DNA of 64,000 bases from Leucobacter komagatae (GTDB lineage Bacteria > Actinomycetota > Actinomycetes > Actinomycetales > Microbacteriaceae): the NCBI RefSeq assembly GCF_000834055.1, contig NZ_JXSQ01000004.1, positions 62,001-126,000 of the forward strand, in the 5' to 3' direction. Of this stretch, positions 51,799 through 61,642 are shown one piece after another. The first letter of the stretch is position 1. Each line of letters opens with the position of its first letter. The translations under genes and the position numbers were made by a program. The notes beneath the pieces are model-generated. The model saw nothing but the letters and a program-made list of their open reading frames with translations. It was not told the DNA's origin and searched no databases.

Positions 51799-51830
51799 TC
51801 TCACAATCACACAGGAGTACGCTGGATCTC

Positions 51831-52340
51831 ATGGATCTTAAGTTCTCCTTCGGAGGGGCGTCACCTGATCAACACGATCACGGTGGCGCCCCTTCGGGCA
51901 TCCCCCTCCCCTTCGCCGGCGTCGCGTCGTCCGCAACCTCAACCTCGAGCGAGCTCGGCATCTTCGTGCGCCTCGTAACGTCACCCGAGGGCGCAACGGC
52001 CATCGCAGAGGTCATTACCGGTGACGGTGTGACCTACACACGCAGCGAGGTGACCCTCAAGCGCGCCCAGGGCGTCGGCGGCCCACTCCCGATCGACTCG
52101 GGTGAGCCCATTGACCCCGCCGATACCGACGCGGTGATGCGGGCAGTTCGCTCGGCCATCTCGCGCGCGGTCGCCGCACTCGAAGGCCCACTCGCCTCAG
52201 CGGTAACGTCGATTGAGCTTGATGTACCAAACGCCGATTCGATCATCGAGTTGCTCGGAGTTCCTGCGTCCGGCACCGTCGACGACGCGCTGCAGGCAAG
52301 GTGGGGAGTCTCCGCGGGCACCCCTGTCCACGCTCGCTAG
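51831..52340 (+). CDS. Hypothetical protein downstream of ald
   Basis: 169 residues, not recognised. It opens with MDLKFSFGGASPDQHDHGG and a Pro/Ser-rich linker, then a beta-rich region (ELGIFVRLVTSPEGATAIAE) and a helical end (ADTDAVMRAVRSAISRAVAA). No signal peptide or membrane segment. It starts 32 bases after ald with a GGAG 12 bases ahead of the ATG and may share its transcript. Third-position G/C is high throughout, so the frame is real. Confidence 0.7.
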   Translation: MDLKFSFGGASPDQHDHGGAPSGIPLPFAGVASSATSTSSELGIFVRLVTSPEGATAIAEVITGDGVTYTRSEVTLKRAQGVGGPLPIDSGEPIDPADTDAVMRAVRSAISRAVAALEGPLASAVTSIELDVPNADSIIELLGVPASGTVDDALQARWGVSAGTPVHAR

Positions 52341-52405
52341 CCCGGTAGTTCTGCCCCGCCGCGAAGGCAAGCTTGGCCCTGGCGGAAATGCACGCAGTGG
52401 ACTTA

Positions 52406-52425
52406 TATAACATTCGTGTTATAAT
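52406..52425 (+). promoter_or_regulatory. Promoter and palindromic operator of the HigBA-type operon
   Basis: TATAACA-TTCG-TGTTATA is a perfect 7-base dyad whose right arm overlaps a consensus -10 box TATAAT (52420-52425). TGGACT (52398-52403) is a usable -35, 16 bases upstream. The toxin ATG follows the -10 box by 6 bases, so the message is probably leaderless. The dyad is the natural site for antitoxin autorepression. Confidence 0.7.
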
Positions 52426-52431
52426 AGACAC

Positions 52432-52755
52432 ATGTGGGATATTCGGGATCATCCGAGCGCTGCAGCAGAGTATGCGGTGCTCGATGCTAGTGAACAGGTG
52501 GCGGTCGACAACGCGATCGCCAAACTCCGCGCGATCGGTCCAGCGCTGGGGTTTCCGCACAGTAGTGCGGTCAAAGGCACCTACCGCCTCCGCGAGCTTC
52601 GCCCGCGGGGCGGCCGGAGCATCACGCAGGCGCTCTACCGCCAGTTTGGCGATCGCTTCGTGATCGGGGCGTACGGCCCCGAGGAAGCGGGCGAGCCAGC
52701 AGCGTTCACGCGCGCCTGCGAACTCGCAGAAGCCAGGCTCGAGAGCCTTACATGA
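52432..52755 (+). CDS. higB: HigB/RelE-like toxin of a type II toxin-antitoxin pair
   Basis: 107 residues of the phage-derived Gp49/HigB-like family: VAVDNAIAKLRAIGPALGFP, then VKGTYRLRELRPRGGRSITQ, the core strand pair with the Arg residues used for mRNA cleavage, and ALYRQFGDRFVIGAYG. Toxin-first order is typical of higBA. It is expressed from a promoter with a dyad operator and probably without a leader. The antitoxin gene follows after 4 bases. Ribosome-dependent mRNA cleavage is expected from the family. Confidence 0.82.
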   Translation: MWDIRDHPSAAAEYAVLDASEQVAVDNAIAKLRAIGPALGFPHSSAVKGTYRLRELRPRGGRSITQALYRQFGDRFVIGAYGPEEAGEPAAFTRACELAEARLESLT

Positions 52756-52759
52756 GGAA

Positions 52760-53281
52760 ATGAGCACAATGGATCTTGAAGATTTCAAGAGTCATGCCGA
52801 GCTCGCGTGCACCCAGCAATCGACCAGCCCCGCATACGCTGCGGAGTCGGATCGGGTCGCGCTCGCCGGCGCTGTCAGTGTCGCGGTCGTCCAGTTCCGC
52901 GCAAGCAATCAGCTCACGCAGACCCAGTTCGCCAGACTCCTCGGCTGGCAGCAGCCGCACGTTGCGCGGCTCGAGCGGGGCGATGTGACGCCGTCTCTCG
53001 ACTCGCTCCAGCGACTCGCACGAGCCGGCGTCCTCAGGGTGAGTGTCGATCGGGAGGGAACAACAGTGCACTCCGCGGGCGACGAGGAAACCTCTCCGCG
53101 TCAGGCGGAACCGGGCGACGGGCAGCACGCTCGTTCCGGCCGCAGCGCGGAGACCACCGAGAGGGAAGCCGGTGAACGGGACGCCACCCAACGGGAGGCC
53201 GGTGCGCGCGATGGGGCCCGGGAAGGGCGCCCCATCACCTCCCCGTTTGGGAAGACCGTCGGACAGTTCGCTGCGCGCTAG
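52760..53281 (+). CDS. higA: HigA-like antitoxin, XRE helix-turn-helix with long charged tail
   Basis: 173 residues. The DNA-binding domain is at about 38-95: FRASNQLTQTQFARLLGWQQ and RLERGDVTPSLDSLQRLARA. A tail of about 75 residues follows, rich in Glu, Arg, Gly and Thr (SAETTEREAGERDATQREAG), with no clear fold and ending SPFGKTVGQFAAR. Most HigA proteins end soon after the helix-turn-helix, so the tail is unusual. Its last 4 bases overlap the end of the convergent aminotransferase gene. Confidence 0.82.
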   Translation: MSTMDLEDFKSHAELACTQQSTSPAYAAESDRVALAGAVSVAVVQFRASNQLTQTQFARLLGWQQPHVARLERGDVTPSLDSLQRLARAGVLRVSVDREGTTVHSAGDEETSPRQAEPGDGQHARSGRSAETTEREAGERDATQREAGARDGAREGRPITSPFGKTVGQFAAR

Positions 53282-54585
53282 TCGCGTTGAAACCGAATAA
53301 TCCGGTCAAGCGCTTCAGCCACCGCCGGTTCGCCAGCCGCGTACGACAGGCGCACGGCGCGGTGGCCAGCGACGGGGTCGAAGTCGCCGCCGGGCACGAC
53401 CGCGACATTCGCGCCTTCGAGCAGCGCACGCGCGTAGCTGGACGAGTCCGCGTAGCGCTCGAGTTGCTGGCCAAGCTCCGAGTAGTAGTAGAACGCACCG
53501 TCGGAGGGTGCCGCCGTGCCCCAGTTCAGGGAGGGCGCCGCGTCGAGAATGAGCGCGCGTGCCTTTGCGAAGCCCTCGACAACGCGGTCGCGCTCCGCGT
53601 ATGTTTCGTCTGAGAACGCGCGCATCGCGAGTTCCTGCGCCGGCGCCGGCGGCGAAAGCGCGAAGTTCGACGCGAGTGCCTCAAACGGCGCGATGAGGTC
53701 TTCCGGCAGCAGCGCCCAGCCAAGCCGCCAGCCCGTCATACCCCAGTACTTCGAGAATGAGTTGATGACGATCGCGTCGCCATTCAGCTCAACCGCGCTC
53801 ACACCACGGCGGTCCGGGCCGTCAGGCGCGTAGGAGATGCCGTGGTAGATTTCGTCGCTGATGAAGCGCGCGCCGTGCCCTGCACACCAGTTGACGAGCG
53901 CGTGCAGCTCGGACCGGCCGAGCATGGTGCCCGTCGGATTCGCTGGCGACGCGACAATGACGCCGGCGAGGTCGCCCCGCTCGCGCACCGCTGCCTCAAG
54001 CAGCTCAGGCGTCGGCTGATACCTGGTGTCTGGGCCCGTCGCAATCTCGACAACCTCGACGCCGAGCGCCGACAAAATGTTCTTGTAGGCCGGGTAACCG
54101 GGGCTCACGAGGGCGACGCGGTCCCCCGGATCGAAGGCGGTGAGGAACACGAGTTGGAACGCCCCTGATGAGCCTGTCGTCACAGCAACGCGAGCGGGGT
54201 CGACTTCGACGCCGTACCACTTCCGGTAGTGCCCGGCGATCGCCTCGCGCAGCGGGGTCGTGCCGAGCGGGCCCGTGTAGCCTGCAGGCTGCAGTGTGCC
54301 TGGCGCGGGCCGCGCGCTCGGCTCGCCAGCGCACAGCGACACCACGTCGTGGCCTGCGTGCCTGCGGCGGGCAACCTCATCGGTGATCTGCATCACCTCG
54401 AATACCGGGATCTCAGAGCGCCGCGACGCGCTCCGCAGCGGCGTCGCGAGCGACGCGGCTGCGGGCGCGACTCGGCTCGCAGCCGCGTCGTCAGCCTGCA
54501 GTGCGGTATCGGCCACCTCCGCGAGCGGCTTCGGGTCGAGCTTCATCGACGGCGGTGTCTTGAACGGGCCTGGAACCTGTACCAT
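53278..54585 (-). CDS. Aminotransferase class I/II
   Basis: 435-residue PLP enzyme of the aspartate aminotransferase fold. The Schiff-base Lys lies in VINSFSKYWGMTGWRLGWAL. Other landmarks are TGSSGAFQLVFLTAFDPGD, VIVASPANPTGTMLG (Asn-Pro-x-Gly), RFISDEIYHGISY and a C-terminal Arg in VRLSYAAGE. The first about 60 residues are Ala-rich and not part of the fold; a start at a later codon is possible, though the ATG at 54585 is kept. The substrate is uncertain. It begins 10 bases after the next gene's stop, so it is cotranscribed with the nuclease/helicase gene. Confidence 0.9.
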   Translation of the reverse strand: MVQVPGPFKTPPSMKLDPKPLAEVADTALQADDAAASRVAPAAASLATPLRSASRRSEIPVFEVMQITDEVARRRHAGHDVVSLCAGEPSARPAPGTLQPAGYTGPLGTTPLREAIAGHYRKWYGVEVDPARVAVTTGSSGAFQLVFLTAFDPGDRVALVSPGYPAYKNILSALGVEVVEIATGPDTRYQPTPELLEAAVRERGDLAGVIVASPANPTGTMLGRSELHALVNWCAGHGARFISDEIYHGISYAPDGPDRRGVSAVELNGDAIVINSFSKYWGMTGWRLGWALLPEDLIAPFEALASNFALSPPAPAQELAMRAFSDETYAERDRVVEGFAKARALILDAAPSLNWGTAAPSDGAFYYYSELGQQLERYADSSSYARALLEGANVAVVPGGDFDPVAGHRAVRLSYAAGEPAVAEALDRIIRFQRD

Positions 54586-54594
54586 GCCTCCAGG

Positions 54595-57500
54595 TTACCC
54601 GCGCTCGGTGAGCCGAAGATAGCCCGAGAGCGCTGCAAGCCCTTCCGCAGAGGTCGGGAGCCCGTCTCCGAGCCCGGGCGCTGAGAAGAGATAGCTCGAC
54701 CACTGCGCCCGGCTAATAGCGACGTTCAGCCGATTGCGCATGAGCAAGAACTCGAGGCCGCGCGGCACGTCCTCCGGACTTGAGGCGGCGAGCGTCACAA
54801 GGGAGATCGCAGCCTCCTGACCCTGGAAGCGGTCGACCGTGCCAACACGAACCGCCCCAAACCCCGCATCGGTGAGCGCCTCGGCGACGCACTCAACCTG
54901 CGCGTTATAGGCGGCAACGACGATGATGTCGCGCTCGGTGAGCGCGCGCACCGCGGGCGAACCGTCACGCCCGAGCTCGCTCAGGAGCGCGCCAGCTGGT
55001 GCGCCGTCCGCGGATCCGCCAGAACCGCCAGAACCGAGGATCTCCCGCACTGCGTCGACAACCGCTGCCGCTTCCTCGGGGGAACTCGTCGAGTTTCCGT
55101 AGTGCTCCACCTGGCGCCAGTGCAGGCCGGGCCGATCAGCGCCGATGACCTCACGCTCGGAAGTGCTCGGGTGGGCGCGGAGCCGCCCCTCGTAGGAGAG
55201 TTCGGAGACGACGTCTGCGAGCTCGGGGCGCATTCTGCGGGTCTCGGCGAGGAAGTAGCCGAGCTCCTCTGGCATGGTCTCGCGGGAGTCGAGCAACCAC
55301 GAGAGCGCCGCCTGGTCGACGGGCTCGGGGGTGGGAGCCCTGCGACACCTGGGGCAGCTGTTGCTGGTCACCGAGCAGCAGCAGTCGCGTCGCAGCGACC
55401 GAGGCAGCAATGGTCGGCGCGAGCGAGAACTGCCCGGCCTCGTCGATGACGAGGAGATCGAGGCTCTTCCGCGCAAAGCGGCCCTCGTTTGAGAAGTCCC
55501 ATGCGGTGCCGCCGATGACGGCGCCCCGGCCGGCGAGTCCCTCGATGAAGCGGGCGTGACCGTCTCGTCCGAGCACGGTGTAGCCAGGCTGCTCGGCGTC
55601 GGGGGAAACCGATCCACCCTGCGGCACCTTCGCGACGAGGCGCGGGTCGAGCCCAGCCGAGACGACTCCCTCGAGCACGTTCTCGACGACCTTGTGTGAC
55701 TGCGCGACGACGCCGATCCGCCAGCCATCGCGCTCGACGAGCTGCCTGATGACGCGGGCGGCAAGATAGGTCTTGCCCGTGCCGGGAGGCCCCTGCACGG
55801 CGAGCGCTGCGTGATCGAGTCGGCGCAGGCTCGCGAGCACCGCGCCGATCATCCTCGCGTCCTCGTCGCCGCCAGCATCGAGGGCCTCGTTGGAGTCCGG
55901 GCTGACGAGGCCGTCACGCCCGGCGAGTCGCGGTTCGGCGCGGGTGAGGAGCTCGTAGACGGGGTCGCGGACCTCTGCTCCGAGCTGCGCGGCGGTGACG
56001 AGTGCCGCGCCCCACTCCTCAATCGCGCCCTTCTGCCTGCCCGCTGGCGGAGGCGGGCCAGGTGTCACGGCGACGGGCAGGGTGTCGAACGGCGCGGCGT
56101 CGTTTGGCAGCTTCTCTTCGATGGTGACCCCGTCAGCGTGCCGCTCGACGACGTCCACCTGCCTGGCGGCTCGCGCACCTGGTGCGCCGCCCCACTGGGG
56201 GAACGGCGCCGGATGCTCGTACAGCGCAAACATCTGGGTGCCTGGCTTGAGCGTACTCCCAGGTGCTACGGTGCCGCGCAGGCGCACCCGCCTACGATCG
56301 ATGCGCGCGCGGGGCGGGCGGTGCCAGTCGTCGAGCACGGAGCTTTCGCTGCGTTCGACCACGACGACGTCTCGCGTGTCTGCCCACTCTTCGACGGGGT
56401 CGACGAGGCGCGCAAAGTGCGCCCACCAAAACGACTTCTGTTCGCGCTGATGGTAGTCGATCGCGCTCGCGGCGAGCCGGAGGGCGGTGCGGGAAGCGGC
56501 ATCCTCAGCCGCCTCGGCCTGTTCGAGCAACTGTTCGCCGACGCGGCTGAGCTCGACGGGCCGCTCATCACTCGGTGTCAGCAGGTCGGGAGCGACGGGT
56601 TCGATGCCGTGCTCGCTGGCGATGCCGAGCAGCCAGTCGCGCAGCCTGAGCGTCGACACGCAGTCGTAGCGGTTGTAATCGGCGATGTCGTCGAGGCGGC
56701 GCTGCCCTGCTGCCCGCGTGACCGGATCCGCCGACCCCAGCTGCTCGCTCGCCTCCGCGTACTCGACGACGGACTGGGCGCCGCTCACGACGCCGTCCTC
56801 GGCGCGCACCTCGGCGCCCATGTACAGCGGCTCGAGCTTCTTAATCGAGTACGAGCGCGAGCCGACGCGGAGCGCCTGCTTCACGATCGGGTACAGGTCG
56901 ACGAGCACGTGCTCGCGAAGCAGCTGATCGACCTCGGCCTCGCAGACGCCGTGCCGCGCCGCGATCGACAGCAGGTGCGTGCGCTCGTAGCTCGCGTAGT
57001 GATAGATGCGCATGCCGGGGTAGGCGCGGCGGCGTTCAACGACGAGCGCGATGAACCGTTCGAGCGCCGCGCGCTCTTCAGCGAGCGAGTGGGCCCAGAT
57101 GGCGGTGAACTGCTCGCGCTCGTCGACCATGCCGAAGAGGTAATCGAGGTTCCACTTTGCGACCCCCGCCTCGTCGGTCTCCCGGTAGAAGGGGTCGCCC
57201 TCGAAATCGAAGAACAGGTCGCCTGGGTTGGGTTGCGGCAGCGCCGCGAGTGTCGCGGGTGCGACGACGCGCACGCTCGGGGCCGTCAGCGCGGCCCCCG
57301 CAGCGCTCCCCGCCGCAGCCGCCCGCTCGCTGTCGATCTGCACGGCAGCCTGCAGCGCGACTCGCTCGAGCACTGCTCCGGTGAGGCCAGCGACCGCGCG
57401 CGTCCCGGCCTCAATCTCTGGCAGCGCCGCTGCCACCGCGTCGATCGTTCCGAGCCCCGCGGCGACGAGCGCAGCGCGCTGCCTCGGGTAAAGGCCAGCA

Positions 57501-58309
57501 ATGAGCAGTGGGTCGCGCGTGCGCTGAATCTCCGGTTCGCACACCTCACAGCGGCCGCAGGCGGCAACGCCCACGGCACCCCACGCAATGGGCGCGGCGC
57601 TCTCCCTGCGCCCATCGACGCCGTCGACACCGAACCGAGCGAGCAGCAGCTCGTGCAGCCGAGCGCGACGCCTGCGGAACACCGGGGCGATATCGGCGAT
57701 CCGGTGACTGGTGCGCTCCCCCGAGCCGAGAATCAGCGTCGCTTCTGCCGCGACGGGCACCCCGATGCGCTCGAGCTGCTCGGCGTACGCGGCAAGCTGC
57801 ATGAGCGCAGTGACCTTCGCGCGGCGCGCGAGCTTCGTGTCCTGCACCTCATAGCTGCCGTCGCCCCGAAGCTCAAGGAAGTCAGCGAAGCCAAGGAACG
57901 CGATCGCGGGCTCCCCCACCTGCGCGGGTCGCTGCGCCTCGTCGAAGAACGTCGCCTGGAACACGACCCTCGCCTGCCCACGCAGTGCGGTCAGCGTGTC
58001 AGCGGCGACAGCCGCAAGCGCTGCGGGATCCATCGCAGCTGGCCTCGGAATCTCGACAACTCCACCCGGAGATCCGAGCACCCCAACACCAAACTCCTCA
58101 CGGAGCTCGCCGAGCACCCGCTCCTCGTGTTCGTCACCGAGGCTGCCGGCACGAGCAAGCATCGCATCGTCGTCGGCAGGCACACTCACCGCGCGGCCAA
58201 GCTTCGCGTCGACTCTGCGCAGAAAAGCAAACTCACACATGCTCGCGGCCGTGAGGTCGCTCGCGCTCGTGACGAGCAGCGGCCCCGCCTCGGTTTCTCG
58301 TACGAACAT
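54595..58309 (-). pseudogene. TM0106-type RecB-like nuclease fused to DNA2/NAM7 helicase, frameshifted in a G5/C5 run
   Basis: Frame one runs from ATG 58309 with a RecB-like nuclease part (MCEFAFLRRVDAKLG; YEVQDTKLARRAKVTALMQL, the D...Q-x-K site; a CGRC...C cluster), then a helicase with Walker A VQGPPGTGKTYLAARVI and Walker B LLVIDEAGQFSLAP, ending LLLGDQQQLPQVSQGSHP. Frame two resumes with EPVDQAALSWLLDSRETMPE and holds motifs V-VI (GTVDRFQGQEAAISLVTLA; LMRNRLNVAISRAQWSSYLF). Deleting one base in the run at 55327-55331 joins them into about 1237 residues. ATG 58309 is the probable start. Either a disabled gene or a base-call error. Confidence 0.85.
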
Positions 58310-58486
58310 CACGTCTCTTTCAGCTCCGGGGATCCACACGCTGTCGATCCACCCATGACGCTACCGCGCCCCGCCGACACCGGGCGGGAGCTACATCCGC
58401 GCGCCCACAGCACTCGCCAAGTAGACTGGTGGCACCGGGGAAAATCCCCCACAACATATACCAACGCAGGAAGTACCAAACACCGC

Positions 58487-60001
58487 GTGACCACTCAGAC
58501 TTTCGCCGATCTCGGCGTGCCCGCTCCCATTGCCCATGCGCTCGACAAGAACGGGAAGACAGAGCCCTTCCCGATCCAGCGCGACACCCTCCCCGACACC
58601 CTGAAGGGGCGCGACGTTCTCGGACGCGGCCGCACAGGCTCGGGCAAGACCATTGCCTTTGGCATCCCCATCGCCGCGAACCTCGCGGGAGGTGAAGCAG
58701 GTATCGCCGCGGGCGAGGCAGCGAAGAAGCGCAAGCCATCACGCCCCCGCGCGATCATTCTCGCCCCAACACGTGAGCTCGTCACCCAGATCGCCGAGAC
58801 GCTGAAGATGCTCGCCGACCCCGTCGGGCTCAAGGTCACCACCATCTTCGGTGGGGTGCCACAGCGCCGCCAGGAGACCGCGCTCGAGGCCGGCGTCGAT
58901 ATCGTCGTCGCTGCCCCAGGGCGACTTGACGACCTCCTCAAGCAGGGCGTCCTCACCCTCGACGGGGTGGAAATCACCGTGCTCGACGAGGCTGATCATA
59001 TGGCCGACATGGGGTTCCTCCCCGTCGTCACCCGCATCATGAATAAGACCCCGAAGCAGGGTCAGCGGCTACTCTTCAGCGCGACGCTCGATAACGGCGT
59101 CGACAACATCGTGAAGAAGTACCTGCACAACCCGGTGATGCACTCCGTCGATTCAGCCGAATCGCCCGTGCCGCAGCTCACCCACCACATCTTCGAGGTG
59201 GCTGGCAAGGACCAGAAGGACGCGCTCATTGAGGCGCTCGCAAGCGGCACCGCACGGCGCATCATGTTCACGCGCATGAAGCACCAGGCGAAGAAGCTGG
59301 CAAAGCAGCTCACGGCAGCAGGCATCCCTGCGGTCGAGCTGCAGGGCAACCTGTCCCAGAATGCGCGAGACCGCAACCTTGCCGAGTTCGTCTCGGGCGA
59401 GGCACGCGTGCTCGTCGCGACCGACGTCGCAGCCCGCGGCGTGCACGTCGACGGAGTAGATCTCGTCGTGCACATCGACCCGCCCGTCGAGCACAAGGCC
59501 TACCTGCACCGCTCGGGACGTACCGCTCGCGCAGGCAACGAGGGTGACGTTGTCACGATCGTGCTCCCCGAGCAGCGCTCGGAGATGCGTTCGCTCATGC
59601 GCGCAGCAAAGATCAACGTAACCCCGCTGCAAGTGAACCCGATGGCGAAGACCGTGAGCCCTGAGGTGCTCGGCCTCATCGGCGAAGTAGCGCCACGCGA
59701 GGATCCGAAGGCGATCGAGGCACGCCGGGCTGAGGCGCAGGCCGCGCAGCAGCGCGCTGCCGGGCACAACCCGGCAGGTGCCGGTTCGTCGACCGGCGCG
59801 AACGCGAAGCGCAAGCGCTCGCGCGGTGGCAGCGGCGGCGGTCGTGGCGGTCAGGGCGGCGCCGGTTCGCAGAGCGGCCAGCGCTCAGGCGGTTCGGGCG
59901 GCGGTCGTGGCGGTCAGGGCGGCGGACGCCCCGGCGGCTCCGCTAGCCAGGGTAGTCAGCGCCGTTCGGGCGGCGGCCAAGGCGGGCGTCGCAGCGCCTA
60001 A
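58487..60001 (+). CDS. DEAD-box RNA helicase with Gly/Arg-rich tail
   Basis: 504 residues from GTG 58487. All helicase motifs are visible: Q-motif PFPIQRDTLPDTLKGRDVLG, motif I GRTGSGKT, Ia PTRELVTQ, II LDEADHMADMGF, III SAT, V ATDVAARGVHVDGVD and VI HRSGRTARAG. The last about 80 residues are basic and Gly-rich (RSRGGSGGGRGGQGG and similar repeats), an unstructured RNA-binding tail. AGGAAG is 13 bases before the GTG, rather far. The huge upstream extension of this frame is antisense to the nuclease gene and not real. Likely role: rRNA or mRNA remodelling, often cold-induced. Confidence 0.9.
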   Translation: MTTQTFADLGVPAPIAHALDKNGKTEPFPIQRDTLPDTLKGRDVLGRGRTGSGKTIAFGIPIAANLAGGEAGIAAGEAAKKRKPSRPRAIILAPTRELVTQIAETLKMLADPVGLKVTTIFGGVPQRRQETALEAGVDIVVAAPGRLDDLLKQGVLTLDGVEITVLDEADHMADMGFLPVVTRIMNKTPKQGQRLLFSATLDNGVDNIVKKYLHNPVMHSVDSAESPVPQLTHHIFEVAGKDQKDALIEALASGTARRIMFTRMKHQAKKLAKQLTAAGIPAVELQGNLSQNARDRNLAEFVSGEARVLVATDVAARGVHVDGVDLVVHIDPPVEHKAYLHRSGRTARAGNEGDVVTIVLPEQRSEMRSLMRAAKINVTPLQVNPMAKTVSPEVLGLIGEVAPREDPKAIEARRAEAQAAQQRAAGHNPAGAGSSTGANAKRKRSRGGSGGGRGGQGGAGSQSGQRSGGSGGGRGGQGGGRPGGSASQGSQRRSGGGQGGRRSA

Positions 60002-60023
60002 CCAGCGTACGCAGAGGGTAGCC

Positions 60024-60063
60024 AACGGCTCCCCGGCAGGCTCAGGCCCGCCGGGGAGCCGTT
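60024..60063 (+). terminator. Terminator after the DEAD-box helicase gene
   Basis: AACGGCTCCCCGGC and GCCGGGGAGCCGTT form a perfect 14-base stem with a 12-base loop, 22 bases after the stop codon. The stem ends in GTT. Confidence 0.85.
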
Positions 60064-60102
60064 GCTCGCTCAGGGCCTCCATCGTAGGGACCCGGTTTCA
60101 CA

Positions 60103-60130
60103 AAGTGCCCCTGTTTTAGCAGGGGCACTT
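60103..60130 (-). terminator. Terminator after the NCS1 permease gene
   Basis: AAGTGCCCCTG and CAGGGGCACTT (11-base arms) around TTTTAG, 23 bases after the permease stop on the minus strand. The minus-strand side ends CACTTTG, a short T-run. Confidence 0.75.
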
Positions 60131-60153
60131 CTGCACGGTGGGCGCGCCCGGAT

Positions 60154-61605
60154 CTACCCGGCAGCGCGCTCCTGGCGGCGGATCTTCCCGGCCCGCGCGA
60201 ACCACGCGACCGCGAACGACAGCACGAGCGCGAAGAAGACACCGAGGTTCGCGTTCGCCCAGTCACCGTCCTTGCCGCCGATGAGGCCGAGGAAGTATCC
60301 CTGCCAGTTGTTCCAGGGCGCGTCTTCGGCGAAGCCGTTTGCCACGAAGCCCCAGCCAATCACCGAGGCGACGACGAAGGTTCCGACCGACGTCCAATCC
60401 CACGCGCCGTAGCGCCCCTTCGCGTCGAAGAGGGCGACCTCGTCGTAGTCGCGCTTGCGGCGCAGAATGTCGGCGATGAGGATCCCCGCCCACGCGGCGA
60501 GCGGGACTCCGAGCGTGATGAGGAAGCTCTGGAACGGCCCGAGGAAGCCCTCAGCAAAGAACACCACCCAGATCGTGCCGAGGGTGAGGATGAGCCCGTC
60601 AATGCCTGCCGCGGCAGGGCGGGGGATGCGGATCCCGAGGCTCAGCAGGGTGAGCCCCGATGAGTAGATTCCAAGCACGGCACCCGAGACGAGCGCGAGC
60701 ACTGCCGTGAGCAGGAACGGGATGAGCACCCACACCGGCAGCAGCGTCGCAAGTGCCCCAATTGGGTCGTCGCCGACGGCGGCCATCAGTTCGGGGTCGC
60801 TGCCCGCGAGGAGCAGGCCGAAGATCACGAGGATCACCGGGGCGAGCGCGCCGCCGATCGTGTTCCAGAGGATGATGGAGCCGTCGGAGGCGTCGCGGCG
60901 CTGGTACCTCGACCAGTCGGCAGCGATGTTGATCCACCCCAGACCGAAGCCCGTCATGACCATCACGAGCGCGCCGATGACCTGCCCCGTGCTCCCCGCG
61001 GGGATCGCCATGACCGCGGCGAAGTCGATGTGCGGTGCGGCGAGAACGATGTAGAGGATCGTGACGGCACCCGTGATCCACGTGAGAATCGACTGCATCT
61101 TCATGATCGTGTGGTAGCCGAGCACCGAGGCGACAACGATGAGCGCGGCGACGACGAGCGTCGCGATGAGCTTCACCGCGGTCCCGCCGTCACCGCCCAG
61201 CTGGGTGATCACCGTCGCGGTCGCGAGCACCGCCATGATCGCGAGGAATGTCTCCCAGCCGATCGACGTCAGCCACGAAATGATGCCGGGCACCTTCTGC
61301 CCGTGCACGCCGAACGCCGCACGAGAGAGCACCATCGTGGGTGCGGATCCGCGCTTTCCGGCAATCGCGATCAAGCCGCAGAGGAAGAAGGAGACCACGA
61401 TGCCGACGGCAGACACGATCGTCGCCTGCCAGAACGAGATGCCGAAGCCGAGCACGAAGGATCCGTAGGACATGCCGAACACTGACACGTTTGCCGCGAA
61501 CCACGGCCAAAACAGGTCGCGCGGCTTCGCGGTGCGGGCCCCCTCGGGCACGATCTCGATGCCGGTGCGCTCGATGAGCGACGGCGTGGGTACTTCGTTG
61601 GACAC
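60154..61605 (-). CDS. NCS1-family permease (purine/cytosine/allantoin type)
   Basis: 483-residue membrane protein with 12 hydrophobic segments. Family signs are the N-terminal RDLFWPWFAANVSVFGMSYG, the substrate-site helix LSRAAFGVHGQKVPGIISWL, and GLGWINIAADWSRYQRRDAS. The GTG at 61605 has GGGAGG 5 bases upstream and is preferred to GTG 61623. Substrates of relatives are cytosine, purines, allantoin or thiamine precursors; none can be singled out. A strong terminator follows. Confidence 0.9.
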   Translation of the reverse strand: MSNEVPTPSLIERTGIEIVPEGARTAKPRDLFWPWFAANVSVFGMSYGSFVLGFGISFWQATIVSAVGIVVSFFLCGLIAIAGKRGSAPTMVLSRAAFGVHGQKVPGIISWLTSIGWETFLAIMAVLATATVITQLGGDGGTAVKLIATLVVAALIVVASVLGYHTIMKMQSILTWITGAVTILYIVLAAPHIDFAAVMAIPAGSTGQVIGALVMVMTGFGLGWINIAADWSRYQRRDASDGSIILWNTIGGALAPVILVIFGLLLAGSDPELMAAVGDDPIGALATLLPVWVLIPFLLTAVLALVSGAVLGIYSSGLTLLSLGIRIPRPAAAGIDGLILTLGTIWVVFFAEGFLGPFQSFLITLGVPLAAWAGILIADILRRKRDYDEVALFDAKGRYGAWDWTSVGTFVVASVIGWGFVANGFAEDAPWNNWQGYFLGLIGGKDGDWANANLGVFFALVLSFAVAWFARAGKIRRQERAAG

Positions 61606-61642
61606 TGTGGCCTCCCTCGTCACGCCCAGCTTAGTCGGCGCG

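Noticed and set aside
55811-58486. N-terminal extension giving a 1396-residue DEAD-box protein
   Set aside because: The extension is antisense to the nuclease/helicase gene and lacks protein character; the helicase begins at its Q-motif near 58487.
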